Of a DNA stretch of 64,000 nucleotides, positions 20,887 through 32,404 are shown piece by piece (position 1 is the stretch's first letter; each line of letters starts with the position of its first letter). The stretch covers positions 1,054,001 to 1,118,000 of the forward strand of contig JAUCEF010000018.1 in NCBI GenBank assembly GCA_033558025.1, read 5' to 3'. Source of the stretch: Phytophthora sp. 'mugwort' (Eukaryota > Oomycota > Peronosporomycetes > Peronosporales > Peronosporaceae). A program made the translations under genes and the position numbers. The notes beneath the pieces are model-generated. The model searched no databases and was not told the origin of the DNA. It saw nothing but the letters and a program-made list of their open reading frames with translations.

Positions 20887-23800
20887 ATGGACGACCAAGG
20901 TGGCGGCTATGCGGAGGCTCCAGGTGCGGACTCCGGCGCGCCGCAGCCCGCAGCATCCAAGCCGGAGCCCGCCCCTTTCGACCCGCGATGCTCGGATCTC
21001 TCACGTCTTTTCATCGTCTGCGGACGCGACCGCAAAGTGGACGAGCTGCGCGCGCTCTTCTCGACGTGCGGCGCCGTTAAACACCTGCATCTGGCGCTGG
21101 ATCGGAGCAAAAAGTCGCGGGTGCGGCAGCGCTTTAAGCGCAGTAGTTGGGTTCATTCTGATGTTGTTTTCATCACCGTTCTGACGCCTTTTATCAGGGT
21201 TTCGCCTTCCTCCAGTACGAAGACCCAGCCAATGCTGCTGCAGCCATTGTGAAGCTGGATCGCATGAAGCTGGACGATGGACACATCCTCAAGGTGGACA
21301 TGTTGTCTAATATTGTTTACATTATCATGGAAAGAAGAATGACGTTACTCTTTGTGGGCTGCAGGTGACGGTCGCCAAGGAGCGACCAATAGGCGGCAAC
21401 GGCAAATTAAAGCGCGACCAGCACGCGCGACAGGATCTGGACGAGAAAACGGAGGGCGATCTCCAAGGAAATAATGGGGGAATGGACGCGCGACTGCCCG
21501 GGAAGAGGCAGCGGTCTAGTCCACCAGTTGTAGCTCTCCCACTTGGACCGAATTGCGCGACGCCAGCTTTTCTATTGGAGAATCACCGACTAAAAGGATT
21601 TGGAGCCGATGCTACGAATATGGCGAGTTTGAAGGCGGAGACGGTCACTACTAGTCAAGTCTCATCGTCGACTGTACGTGTCAGGATGGATGAATCGAAG
21701 AAGGCTGACGTGGAACGGAAACAAGTGGAGCAAGTGATACGTGCGATGCTGCGTACAGTAGAGCAACACGAGGTGCAGAACCAAGCGGAAAACGACCTTT
21801 TTGCTGCATACAAGCAGGTGACGGTGATATCTGGTGATGTAGCCAAGCAAAAGCGCGGTGAAAATCTGCGTGTCGTCGTTCCAGGGTCAAAAGAAATGGC
21901 TGGAGAAGAAAACAGCACCGACTCATTGGCATCCAGTATTTGGTCCGTGTCACTAGCGTCCACTCCAATGACAACTCGAGGTTCTCCGTTCGATGCACTG
22001 CGCACGCCTCGAGTGGCTACAAGAGAAGGTGGCGTCGTGCTACCAACCCGCTCGAAGCATCATCTACGCAGACGACGGCAGAGTTTGGATGGCAGCGGCT
22101 CCAGTGCAGAAGACGGATCTGACGGCAGTGGCGTCCGCCGCAAGCGAAGCAACACCACAACGTCACCCCCATCAACGATCAAAGCTCAGATTCGCCAGCA
22201 TTTGTCCCCCTCGAGAAAGGTTACCGAACGAAGTGACATTAGTTTGTCGCCAGACGATCTGAAAGCCGAGATAATATCGAAAAAGCTGTGTAAACGACAG
22301 TCGTCAGACCATACGATTGAGGAACCGTATCGACTAGCCAAGCAGCAAGCAACTGAGGAGAGACGAGACCACGATGGCGGCATCGTAGATCGAGGTGCTG
22401 TTGGGCCCAGCATCGCTGATGTGGCTAAGAGTTATGGAAAAGGTCGGGAGGTAAAGCTCGAGTTCAAGTCGGAGCCAACTGAGCCGGCACGGACCAAGCT
22501 GTTTTTCACGTCGACGTACAAGGTGCAACTACTTTTGAGGGTGCTCGTCCTTATTAATTATTTCAAGATGTTTCTGACGTTTTATCTTTCCACAGTTTAC
22601 TGAGCAGGAGCTTGAAGCAATGTTCGCGGTGTACGGCGACTTTGAATCAGCGGAGCTCGTAAAAAGTTTTGGCCGCGTAAAAACTATGGCTTACATCCGT
22701 TATTCAAAGGTATTGTCAATGCTATCAGGAATCGCAGTGCAGCGTAGTATTGGAGCGCGAATCTGACGTGATTTTACGGATGTGTAGCCTTGTACTGCAG
22801 CATTCGTCGTCAAATCATTTCGGAAGGAATCGTCTCAGGGAGATGAAGACCCGGAACGGCCTGAGTTCATGACGGTACGCCAATCCAGTATACTGCGTAA
22901 CTTGTGCTTATTACTAACTAGAAAATATGTATCGTGTGCTGCCAGCTATCGTTTGCACATGATACCGGTAACTTGCACTTGCAGCAGCGAACAAAACCAG
23001 CACAATCCCACGCAGACAGAACCTTGGGTTGCTCTTCCAACTTATACCCAAGTCTCACTCCAACAACTAAAGCAGGACCATCCACTTCGACAGCTATGGT
23101 TCCCGATGGAAAAGACCGTCTCTGGGTCTTGCTGCTATACGATCGGTTTATGGCGACACATATGCTTTCGTCCGTTGTGTCGTCTTTTTCGGGGATGGAA
23201 TTCATGGATATTAAAGTCGTTAAAAGTACCGGCGAGGCGCAAGGAGTGGCATTTGCGAAGTTCGATAGCGAGGCGAACGCTACGGAGGCAGCTCTTCAGC
23301 TTCACCAAATGGAGCTACCTCTCGGTTCAGGAAAGTTCTTGCAGGCGATTGTGATTCTGGCCCCGAGTCTGTTTACAACCACCCATGGCAGCAATTCAAA
23401 CAGCACGAACGAGTCCATGCGGCTGGACCGCACAACAGACGAACGTGTGGTGACGGGCTGCTCTGAGGATGTCGATTTGCGCGCTGTTGAAGATCGGTTC
23501 GCGCATCTGATGCGGAGCACTGAGTACACGAGAGAAGGACAGTATTTCCAATATTACACTTCCATGTCACCAAGAGGAGCTGCGTCGAGTGGCCAGTTAT
23601 CGTCAATGACATCAAGTGTATATCCACCGATTCATGCAGGTGGATATCATCCCTTCATGGGTGTGTCTGCAGGCGTGGAATATTACCCGATGCCACTCGT
23701 GACGTATCCTCCGCTTCCACCTCCACAGCAACCGTTCCAACCATATGCAAACTTCGGGGGCCAAGGAAACTATCATCAATTACCGCAACATCAAGGATTC

Positions 23801-24343
23801 GGAGGAAATGCACCCGGGTGGATGGAAACCTCGCCGTATTATCAACATGGAGTGCCACAATACCCGTTTTCGTGCGGACCCGAACAAGAAATGGCATTCC
23901 CTGTCACTGACAATGGCACCAACATGGTCAGTGTTAACGATTCGTTTGCCGTTCCTCCCAAGCCGCGGTCCTCGTCGGAGCAAATGGATGTCGACGATGG
24001 CAACAGCAGCTGTAGTAGCCAGACTTCTTGTGTTCACGTATCGACCAGCGAGCCGTTAGAGCTTGTGACGCTAGTTAGTGCGTTGCAAGACTGTCCCGGG
24101 GTGATATCATTCGCGAAAGATGCTGCGTCAGGGCCTGACTCGACTGGTTATATGGTAGACTTTACTACTGAGGCACAGGCCCTTGAGGCGCTGCGTAAAT
24201 TGGATGGAGCGTTGTGTGGAGGCCAGAAGCTTCGGGTTGCAAAGGCACCAACAAAGTATCGACGAGGAGGGGGTGGAGGTAAGGCTCGCACAGGCTCCGG
24301 ACGTCGAAAACGACAGCGTGTTGACCCACGAAGCCGGAAATGA
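20887..24343 (+). CDS. RBM45-like RNA-binding protein with several RRMs
   Basis: Six exons, about 20887-21120, 21198-21293, 21365-22522, 22596-22709, 22788-22874 and 22985-24343, join into one frame of about 1015 residues; all five introns are phase 0 and 71-110 bp long. Exons 1-2 give RRM1 (SRLFIVCGRDRKVDELRALF, then RGFAFLQYEDPANAAAAIVK). Exons 4-5 give a second RRM (TEQELEAMFAVYGDFESAEL). Exon 6 gives a third (DRLWVLLLYDRF, EAQGVAFAKFDSEANATEAA) and a last one (VTLVSALQDCPGVISF, SRPF-like tail). The C-terminus ends in a basic KRQRVDPRSRK stretch. RRM1 and the layout resemble RBM45, a nuclear RNA-binding protein. The long acidic and Ser-rich exon 3 and a Pro/Tyr-rich region in exon 6 look disordered. 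Confidence 0.82.
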
Positions 24344-24344
24344 C

Positions 24345-24722
24345 CTAGAGAGCGCAACGTGAAGTTGCTTTGGCTAAACTATTGTAGATGTGCTGAGTGT
24401 GATTCTTGATGCCGGCGATAAATTTTAAAGGAATGGATTGTCGCCATTGGAAGCATTTTTGCGAGTGCGTGCTGCTTTGAAAAGTGTCAGGTAAGTACTG
24501 CATGTGAGTATACTGACAGAAAGCCAAACCGTTATACACCGGCAATTCTGCATCGCTTATCAAAAGATCGGCAGCTTTTCTTGCGCACACTCACACCTTG
24601 GACGTCAACATCTGTGGCTGAAAGAGCGTGAGCAAGCTAAACCCGATTAAAAGGAGGAGGACAACTCGTGTTGCTGGCAAAAGAAGACGGCACCCGTATA
24701 CTTGAGATACCAGCTCCAACAT
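24345..24722 (-). CDS. Small putative membrane protein, two exons
   Basis: ATG at 24722 opens an exon to 24597 (42 codons) ending at a good donor, gtgtgagt. The acceptor ctgtcag leads into 24345-24512 in phase, giving 97 residues. The first exon carries one strong hydrophobic helix (TRVVLLLLIGFSLLTLF), likely a signal anchor, and the rest is polar. No family is recognised. It lies tail to tail with the RBM45-like gene, one base apart, and heads away from SERINC in the same direction. The model rests only on phase, splice motifs and the hydrophobic helix. Confidence 0.4.
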
Positions 24723-24844
24723 AACGATGGCAGCGTGAAAAAACCTTCAGTAAAGTTTCTTTGAGGATTTTTACGTGCTTAGATTACGCATTGTCGCGGC
24801 CGCCGAGTGCTTGACAGCCACCTACACACCTCCCTCGCTCATGC

Positions 24845-26492
24845 TTACAAAAAATCGCGATCGGGAAACACCGCAGGTGCCACGAGCGTCCAGAGAAAGA
24901 GTCCCGACGCCACCCATTGCGAGATCGCCTTGACCCACATCGTCACAATTCCGTCATCATTTGACGAAGATCTGCAACGCAAAAAAGGTATGAGCTTTTT
25001 AATTAAGTGCAATGTCATACAGATCAAGCAGAACTTTACCCGTCAAAGCTTCCCCAGCTCGTGAGAACCATCGCCATGTAAAGCGACGCCAGTATCATCA
25101 GCACGTGGAATTGGTATTCAGGTACCACTTCCGCCTCATGTGGAGCTTCCTCAGCCAAGCCCGTCAATCCGACACTCGCCAGCTCCTCGTCATCTTCACT
25201 GCGACCATTTTCTGGTTGCTTCTGTGCTGCTGCGGAACCGAAAAAAACTGTGCTTGTTGCTGATGTTCGCCAGCTCGTCCAAGTGATCGTGAACGCTGCA
25301 ACCAGCGAGTTCAGAATCACACCCGATTGATCCTGGAGCTTGTCCTCGGTTGATCGCTGCAATGGAGCACACGGTGCGCTTGTGTTCGCTCGCACTGTCT
25401 GATAGCACAAGAACACGAGGTAAAGGGAGACGACAGTTGATGGCAGTAGCCCCACATTTACCCATGTCACGACTGCCATCAAAAGAATGTTAGAGCTTCC
25501 ACTATAGACCTCTCCTCCCCACCGTCGCTGTTTACATACCGCTCAATGCTGTCAGAATGATCGCTGACAATACCGTAGTCAAGATGAAAATCACGTTGAG
25601 ATCACACTTAGCGTAGCGTATGCACATCAGACCAAGTCCTACGATCGACAGCGCCATGCAGATGAAAACCAGCGCAATATACGCTCCTTCCCTGAAAGCG
25701 ACCCACAAAACGTTAACATTTTCTCTCATCTCGGAAGCAAAGTGGCCTCACTTACCACATGGTCTTCGTCCCAAATCCTTGCGTCGAGTCAAAGTTGCTG
25801 CCCAGCAGTGCATGACGAGCATCATCGTCACGATCCGCCTCGTCCATCTTGTCCAGAATGTAGTCCCGCAAACTGTCTGCAGTGTCGGGCATCTATCAGA
25901 ATCTAAAAGTCACAAGTGGATCACATTCATCAACACGTACAAGTCGAGTCCAAGATGATGATGATCTGCAGGATTATGAAGAGCGCCGACGACACGCGAG
26001 CAATATCCACGTAGCCTTCGAAGAAGTCTGTACCAGGCAGCAGCCCATTAGTTTACGTAGAGAACACTCTTTTATCTAGGGGTTTCGAGCACTCAGTTTA
26101 CCGTTGGGAATGAAGAGCGAGGCCAGCAACAAACCCAGGTACAAGGGCAGTTGGAACAGTAGCATGCAGCACACGTTCTCGCAACCCTTGGCCACTGCGC
26201 AGCTCAGCAGCGAAGTGAGCATGAAGAAGCAACCCAAGGCGAAGCTGATGCGGTACACGAGCTGGTTACCCACGCAGTCGCTCGGATACGGTGCGTCGTC
26301 GCACTCATCGAAGATGCCGAGTCTCGACAGAACGTCTAACCACGCGACAATTCAGCCAGTCGATGAGTATTTCAGCCTCATACACAGCCAATGACGAGAG
26401 AGAGAGTCGGTAGTACTCTGGCCAAAGGTGCGCAGCAGGCCGGCGCCCGCAGCGCTCACGAAGAAGAGCGCGACGTAGCCGATGCGTGCCAT
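24845..26492 (-). CDS. SERINC/TDE1 family membrane protein
   Basis: Seven exons (26384-26492, 26102-26335, 25941-26027, 25756-25876, 25540-25691, 25040-25514, 24845-24971) keep phase and sum to 434 residues, a normal SERINC length. The start MARIGYVALFFVSAAGAGLL is the usual first helix. VGNQLVYRISFALGCFFMLTS, FFEGYVDIARVSSALFIILQ, a YQFHVLMILASLYMAMVLTSW segment and the C-terminal WTLVAPAVFPDRDF match family landmarks. SERINC proteins are about ten-helix membrane proteins linked to serine-derived lipids and lipid scrambling. Introns are 26-85 bp, and some splice sites (notably the GGGGAG acceptor before 25514) are chosen by phase. The gene was fragmented into short frames by its introns. Confidence 0.85.
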
Positions 26493-26566
26493 AGGTCCGA
26501 GAAGTGAGTTTCATGTAGCCATTTCGTTAAGGTACGAGTATCCACTTCAACTCCTTTCTACTAATA

Positions 26567-28842
26567 TCACTGGTAAAGCTGCATCTGCGTGGGCGGCACG
26601 ATGAGGTCCTCGTTGATTGGGGCGGCCAGATACTGTTTGAGAAGGTTCTTGAGCTCGGCGTTCTGTGTCTTCATGGCAGTCACGTCGTCTATTAGTTCTT
26701 TGCGTCGCAGCAGCGCCGCGTTGTAGTGCGTCAGACCTTGTTCCAATGTAGCCATAACGCGGATCTTCTGCGCCGGGAACACCTTGACGATGTTGAGCCA
26801 GTATTCCTTCTCTGCCTTCCTAGCTTTGGCCTTCAGAGCTGCTGAGCTGGTTCCCTTGGCATTCTTCTTGCCCGCTTCAGTCTCGCCACTGGCTGATCGG
26901 TGGAGAATTCGAGCGACTGGAGCGACACGTTTCTGCTCATTCATCTCCTAGTTATGACAGAAAGAGAGACTATTAAGTAGATTAGCGTAAGGGTGGCGTG
27001 ACTCGAGAGACGGACCTCAACGAAGCGCTTGATCACACGGACGACATCCTCGGGTCCGACGACAAGACCCCACGACGACTTCGGTCCGTTGTTGCTGGAA
27101 GTATTGCACTCGTTATTGTTATCACCACCTCGTGAGTCCACTGACACTTCTTGCCGCGGATCTTCGAAAAAATACGCCATCAACTTCTCCATGTCTTCCT
27201 CGTTTTCCACCCCGAGCGCGCGCATGATCATGTCCGCCTTCACCAGCTCAGCTTCGTCGTCCGGTAGATTCTCCAGAGCTTGCTGCACACTTCCGTTAAC
27301 TAGGAACCCTGCTTCCGAGGCGAGCATTTTTAGCATGTACTTTAGCTTAGCGCCGGATATTTTCTTGACGGGAGGCGTGTACGCCTCGACCGACTCGTTA
27401 TCGAAGTCGTCTTGATCCGCGTTGCCTCCATTCTCGTCTCTGTTGTCTCCGCCGCTTTCGCTCGCAGTCGAATCGGGCGACAACTCGTCTCCAGTTTCCA
27501 ACTGCTTTTGAAGTGCGGAGACGTCGCCTCCCTTGGCCGAATGACTCCAGTTTCGGATCGATTGCACGGGTGATCGCCATGCGAGACCAAGCTGCTGCTC
27601 ATGGATAATGCGGTCTGCATCCAGCAGCTTCTCAATTTTTCGTATCGCTTCTTCTTCATGCATCTGCCAGACTTCATCGAACTTGTTGCTGTCGTTGGCC
27701 TCGAAGTGAGCGTATTTCCTCTGCAGGTCGCGGTACTGCTTCGTTAGACGTCGGTATTCCTCCGTAAGCTCTTCGTTTTGATGCCGATCACGCGCATCCG
27801 TCTGGTTGTACTTGACTATAAGTGTAGCCAAAGCATCTTTCAAGCGAGCCAACTTTCGCTTTTGCTGGCTCAGCGTCGCAGAGTTCTCCATGTCGCGTTC
27901 CGTGAGCACTCGATAATTGTACTCCAGTTTCTCGGTGTTGAGCTGGTAGGTTGCACGCATCTCCTCAAGCTGCTGCTCCAGCGTCTGAATGTTGGTCTCG
28001 AGCTTAATTTTGAGCTCGTTGTAGTCCTCAGCGTCGCGCACTCGCAAATCTTCGATCTCCTGTAAGTACTGCTCGTCCCGCGTTTGCTTGGCTTCCATAT
28101 AGACCATCTCCATTTCACGTCGACGCTCAAATAACGAGTCGATCTCAAGTTTATTGTTGGCGATCAGCTCATCGCGCTCTTTCATGAAGGCGTCTTCCAT
28201 CTGCTCGAGCTCTTGTTCGTACTCATCCTGCATCTCTCGGTATTGCTGACTCATCCGGTCGACCAATTTTTCGACTTCTTCCGCCTGTACTTTGAGTGTG
28301 GTCACGTACTCTTCGTCCTTGGCCTTCAATTGGTTCTGAAACTCGCGGATGACGGCATCTTTTGATGCCAAGATCTCTGTACACGCGCGATTCTGCAGCT
28401 CCAGCTCGTTGTGAAGTTCCTGCGGCATGCTGAACTCAAACAGGTCGGCCCACCTCATCTCGACGGCAGCATTCTTGGCGCCGCTGTCGATGGCTTCCTG
28501 CTGCAGCTTCTCCACGCGCTTATGGCGTCGCTCCTCCTCCTCGACACGACGACGGTTCTCGGCGTCATCCGCTTCCACTCGGACGCTAGTGACATGGCGG
28601 ATGCCTGCCAATTTGCGGCGATCGAGCTGGTTGAGACTGTCCGCTATCTGCTGCTGACCGCGGCTCATGCGCTGCGATTCGCCCACCTGTAGCTGCTTCT
28701 TGCGCGACGCATCGTCCTTGGACGCATTGCGGGTTTCGATGCGCTGCCGTCGCACGTTGACGCGGGCCTCTCGGTCACTCACCTCCGTTGATGGGTCTGC
28801 GTGAGCCTTCGACGAGGATGCAGACGCCGATTCCGCCGTCAT
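26567..28842 (-). CDS. DRC1: Dynein regulatory complex subunit 1 (DRC1/CCDC164)
   Basis: Exon 1 (27016-28842, 609 codons) and exon 2 (26567-26947) join in phase 0 across a 68-bp intron to give 735 residues. The protein is coiled coil from about residue 60 to 420 with the family core (MRWADLFEFSMPQELHNELE, FMKERDELIANNKLEIDSLF, DMENSATLSQQKRKLARLKD). An acidic linker follows, then a C-terminal domain starting KISGAKLKYMLKMLASEAGF, ending with LKNLLKQYLAAPINEDLIVP and PPTQMQL. DRC1 is the scaffold of the nexin link between axonemal doublets and regulates dynein. It points to motile flagella. Its start lies 233 bp from the divergent MED30-like gene. Confidence 0.93.
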
Positions 28843-29075
28843 TTGCGCTCAGTGGAGAGACCTAAGAGCTCTCAGTGACGAGCCGCACACATTGCGCACG
28901 ATAGTTGCCGTTATCGTAACGGACCGAGCCATTTCTCGATCCGTTACAACAATAGTGCTCAATATTATTATTTGTCACACACAAAAAAAAAGTAATTTTT
29001 CGACATATTTGACAGTTATTGCTGCAATTTTTCCGTAACAACTAGCATATAATTTTAAAGTGAGTCATAACGAAA

Positions 29076-29807
29076 ATGGAGGCGGCGCCGACCAAGAATG
29101 GGCAGCAGATGCTGTCGCACTTGCTGACCATCGCGTATCATGTGCTGGAGGAGACCAAGTACATGAACCTGAAGCCGCCGCTTCGCCCGAGCTCCAAGCT
29201 GTTCGCGGCTGACGCGCCCACCCCAGGCTCGCCCCCGCGCTCCCCCACCGAGGCCGAGGCCCCACAGGAAGATATGCACCCGGACGTGAACGGGCTGGCC
29301 GCGGGCTTCGCGCACGCGCACACAAGTGGTCAGGGTCACCCCATCGTGATTCCATACTCGCCCGAGGAGATCCAGGACACGTACACGAAGATTGCGGCGC
29401 TGAAAACGCAATACATCAAGGTCAGCACCGAGCTACTGGAGGCCATCAAGGAGGTGGAGAAGAAGGACGAATCGCAGCAGGACGACAAGGTGATAACAGT
29501 TGCGTAGGCACATTTTTAATATCTTTAGGCTGACAGTTGGTGATGTTTAATGCACAGGACGTGATGGTCAAGCTGGTGGCGAGGAGGAATCAACTGCGCA
29601 AGGTGAGACGCGAGTGGCACGTGGTCGAAGCAGTAACTGTGAAGCTCATAGTGATGGCGTTTGTATGTATGGAGACTGCAGGAGGTATACGAGAGGAACT
29701 TGGTGATGAAGGGGCTGATCGACCGCCTGCGCAACTTGCAGCTCTCGATTCGGCTCATGAAAGGAGGCAGCGCGTACCCGCCCAACATCGTCATGGAGAG
29801 CGTCTAG
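29076..29807 (+). CDS. MED30: Mediator subunit 30-like protein
   Basis: Three exons (29076-29489, 29558-29602, 29682-29807), all phase 0, encode 194 residues. The N-terminal helix QQMLSHLLTIAYHVLEETKY, a Pro-rich acidic spacer, the helix TYTKIAALKTQYIKVSTELL and the C-terminal coiled segment ending KGLIDRLRNLQLSIRLMKGG match the MED30 layout, whose end reads as a paired LIDxLRNL helix. MED30 belongs to the Mediator head region that joins activators to RNA polymerase II, whose largest subunit is also in this window. The middle exon is only 45 bp. Similarity is short, so another Mediator-like coiled protein is possible. Confidence 0.6.
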
Positions 29808-29947
29808 ATCCACGAGACTGGGCAGGTGGTGGTATCGCCATGATGTCTTCCTTCAATTTACCCAAAGTGCTATTAATCAGCGTTTGGAGAGATCAGTTGT
29901 CGGATTTGTGGGCAGGGAAGAGGGATCGTGACGTTGCAGCAGCATTT

Positions 29948-31954
29948 TCAGCCATATACAGCAGGCACCCGTTTGCCTGTGATTTCAAGCTTGGTGAGTT
30001 CTTGCTGGAGTGACTGCTGAGAACTCAAAAGTTCCTTTGCGTAGGCTACAAGCTGCGTGATAGCGTGCTGCAAGACGTCGTTGTCCTTTTTGAGGCCTTC
30101 AGCGCGCGCTTGGGTCTCGGACGCTGAAGTCTGGCACGAGTCGAGACAACTCTCCAGTTCCTTGCATTGTCGAACCAAGCTGCAGCAAAAAAGAAACACC
30201 ACGCGAGAAAGCACAATGAGCGAGACTGACATAAGAGTAGTGCAGGCAAGTTTAAACGTACTCTGTGCGTTGGCAGCGCTCAAGCACCAAGTTGCGCTTG
30301 AGGTTCCGGTTGGCAGAAACCGCCTGCACCTTGCGCTTCTCACTGCTACGGAAAGCGCTCACAATAGAGTGAAGCTGCAACAGCAGCTAAGATTAACCCA
30401 GATATTGTCACTTGAAGCAGGGCTGCGAAGATCACGCACCTGCTGTCGGGCAGTAACTACGCTGGCTTGAAGCTCTCGATTGCGTTTGCCGTATTCACGC
30501 AACGCCCGTCCCAGCGAAACTTCACTGTCCAGCAAATAAAAAGGTATGTCACAAGTTAGAAGCAGACAATGGTTAGTAACCGTTATCATCACTGACCGAT
30601 TCCGGCTGATCGCCATTTGCTTGCTTACGCCCTCCAGTTCATAACAGAACCTCGTTAACGTGTCTTGAAGAAGTGCAAGTCGCTTTTTGGCAGGAAGGAG
30701 CACTGAAACTAGCTCGCGTTCCGACAGCTCCAACGCTTGCGTGTGCCGCGTCAACACTCGGTACTCACTAGCAAGTTCGTTGTACTTCTTACCACGTTGC
30801 TGTAACACTTGATCTCGTCCTGCAATCATTAGCTTGGCCTGAAGCAAGTCTTCGGCCAGCATTTGAGACACCTCCGACAGCTCTCGGACTTGGTTTTGGA
30901 GCTTGCAACTCCGTACTTGTTCATGCTCCAGCGCATGCTGCAGCGAGATATTGCCTCTCAGCAAGTGTGCTGCGTGCCTCTGATCTTCAGCGCGCTCTAC
31001 AGCAGAAGATCGCTCTGCCAGAGCCTTCTCCTTTTCGAGATGCTGGATCTGCTGATTTTGCTGATGGACAAGTCTATCCTTCTGGTGTAGTTGGGTTTTC
31101 TGCTGCTGAATAGTGACCTCTAGATCATTTACGCGCTGTTGCAGTATCTGCTTCTGCCTGCTCAGCTCATTCCACTCGGAGTCGTCCTTTCGCTTGGATG
31201 CCAGGTCTTGCTGGATGCCTCGAAGACTGACCTGCAAGAGGCTCTTTTCATTTTGCACTTCATGCAAATCTATCGCAAGCCTCGATACTTCCCGACGGGC
31301 CTGGTTAAGCTCCTTCTGCAGTTCTCCTTGTGTAGTGTCAGCCACCTTCACAGCATAGCTGCGCACCCGAATATCTTCACGCAGCACAGCTTCCACCTCT
31401 CTGGTCTTATTAAGCTCAGCATTGAGTATGTCGATCTTCATGAGGGCTTGAGCAGCCTTCTCCACTGCCTTGTCAACCGCAGTTAGAGATGCAGCACGCT
31501 CACGCGCGAGCTGCATGCGCTGCGTCTCCATTTCCGATCTTAGACTTGCTGTCGCGTTTCTGAGACGTGCGGCCTCCTTTTGTCCTTCACTGCACTGCGC
31601 GCGCGCCTTCCGCAGCGTGGCGTCTTTCCTGGCCAGCGCCCCTCGCATTTTCTCCATCGTCTCGCAGATCTTGGCGTACCTCTCGCTATCCATCGGTAGC
31701 TCGGAGCTACCGTCCCTCATTGACAAGACCGAAAAGGCCAGTGACGCCACGCAGCTCGCGACGCTGGCGTCGCTGCCGCGTCGCTCCGTCATACGCGACA
31801 ATGCGCTGACGCCGTGGGTGGTTATGGCGGCCAGTTCCTGCCGCAACAGCTCGATCTCTTGTTGCTGTCGCTCGACGACGCCAAGCCACTCGGCGTGCTC
31901 GTCGTCCGGCATCTTGCTGGGGAAGTTGCAGTGCGACGTCGCTTCAACAAGCAA
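29948..31954 (-). CDS. Long coiled-coil protein of unknown role
   Basis: Four exons (30597-31954, 30440-30524, 30262-30386, 29948-30179) keep phase and give 599 residues. Nearly the whole chain after residue 110 is heptad-rich coiled coil (for example QQRVNDLEVTIQQQKTQLHQ). An internal ATG at residue 15 (MPDDEHAEWLGVVERQQQE) may be the true start. No catalytic motif is visible. Coiled-coil proteins of this build are common in centrosomes and axonemes, and DRC1 lies nearby, but that is only suggestive. The start lies about 220 bp from the divergent hnRNP gene, so they may share a promoter region. Confidence 0.78.
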
Positions 31955-32174
31955 ATGCAGCCATGTTTGTCGACATTGCGTCTATCCTGGTAAATATTTT
32001 GCCGTCTCTTGATTATTCTGATAGGCTAATTATAAGTCTGATAGAAGCCTCTGGTTGGAGGAAAAATGATTTCTTGCTGGTGGAAGACTGGAGGGAAGCG
32101 GGCTAGCCCCCTCCCGCCTATAGTCAAGCCCATACATTCGCGAAAGAGGCCAACAGGCGACAGCATCGATCGCA

Positions 32175-32339
32175 ATGGAGGGGCTGGGTGTCGTATACGA
32201 GCAAGAGGAGCCGGCGGTTGACAGCCAACAGACGCCCACAGGCGACAACCAGGCGGCGACAACGTCCTTACCGAGTCACGAGGTCGAGGACGACGCGGAG
32301 ATCCGTGCACTCGCCGGTAACCCGGACGACTTGAACTTG

Positions 32340-32370
<31 letters not shown>

Positions 32371-32372
32371 CT

Positions 32373-32404
<32 letters not shown>

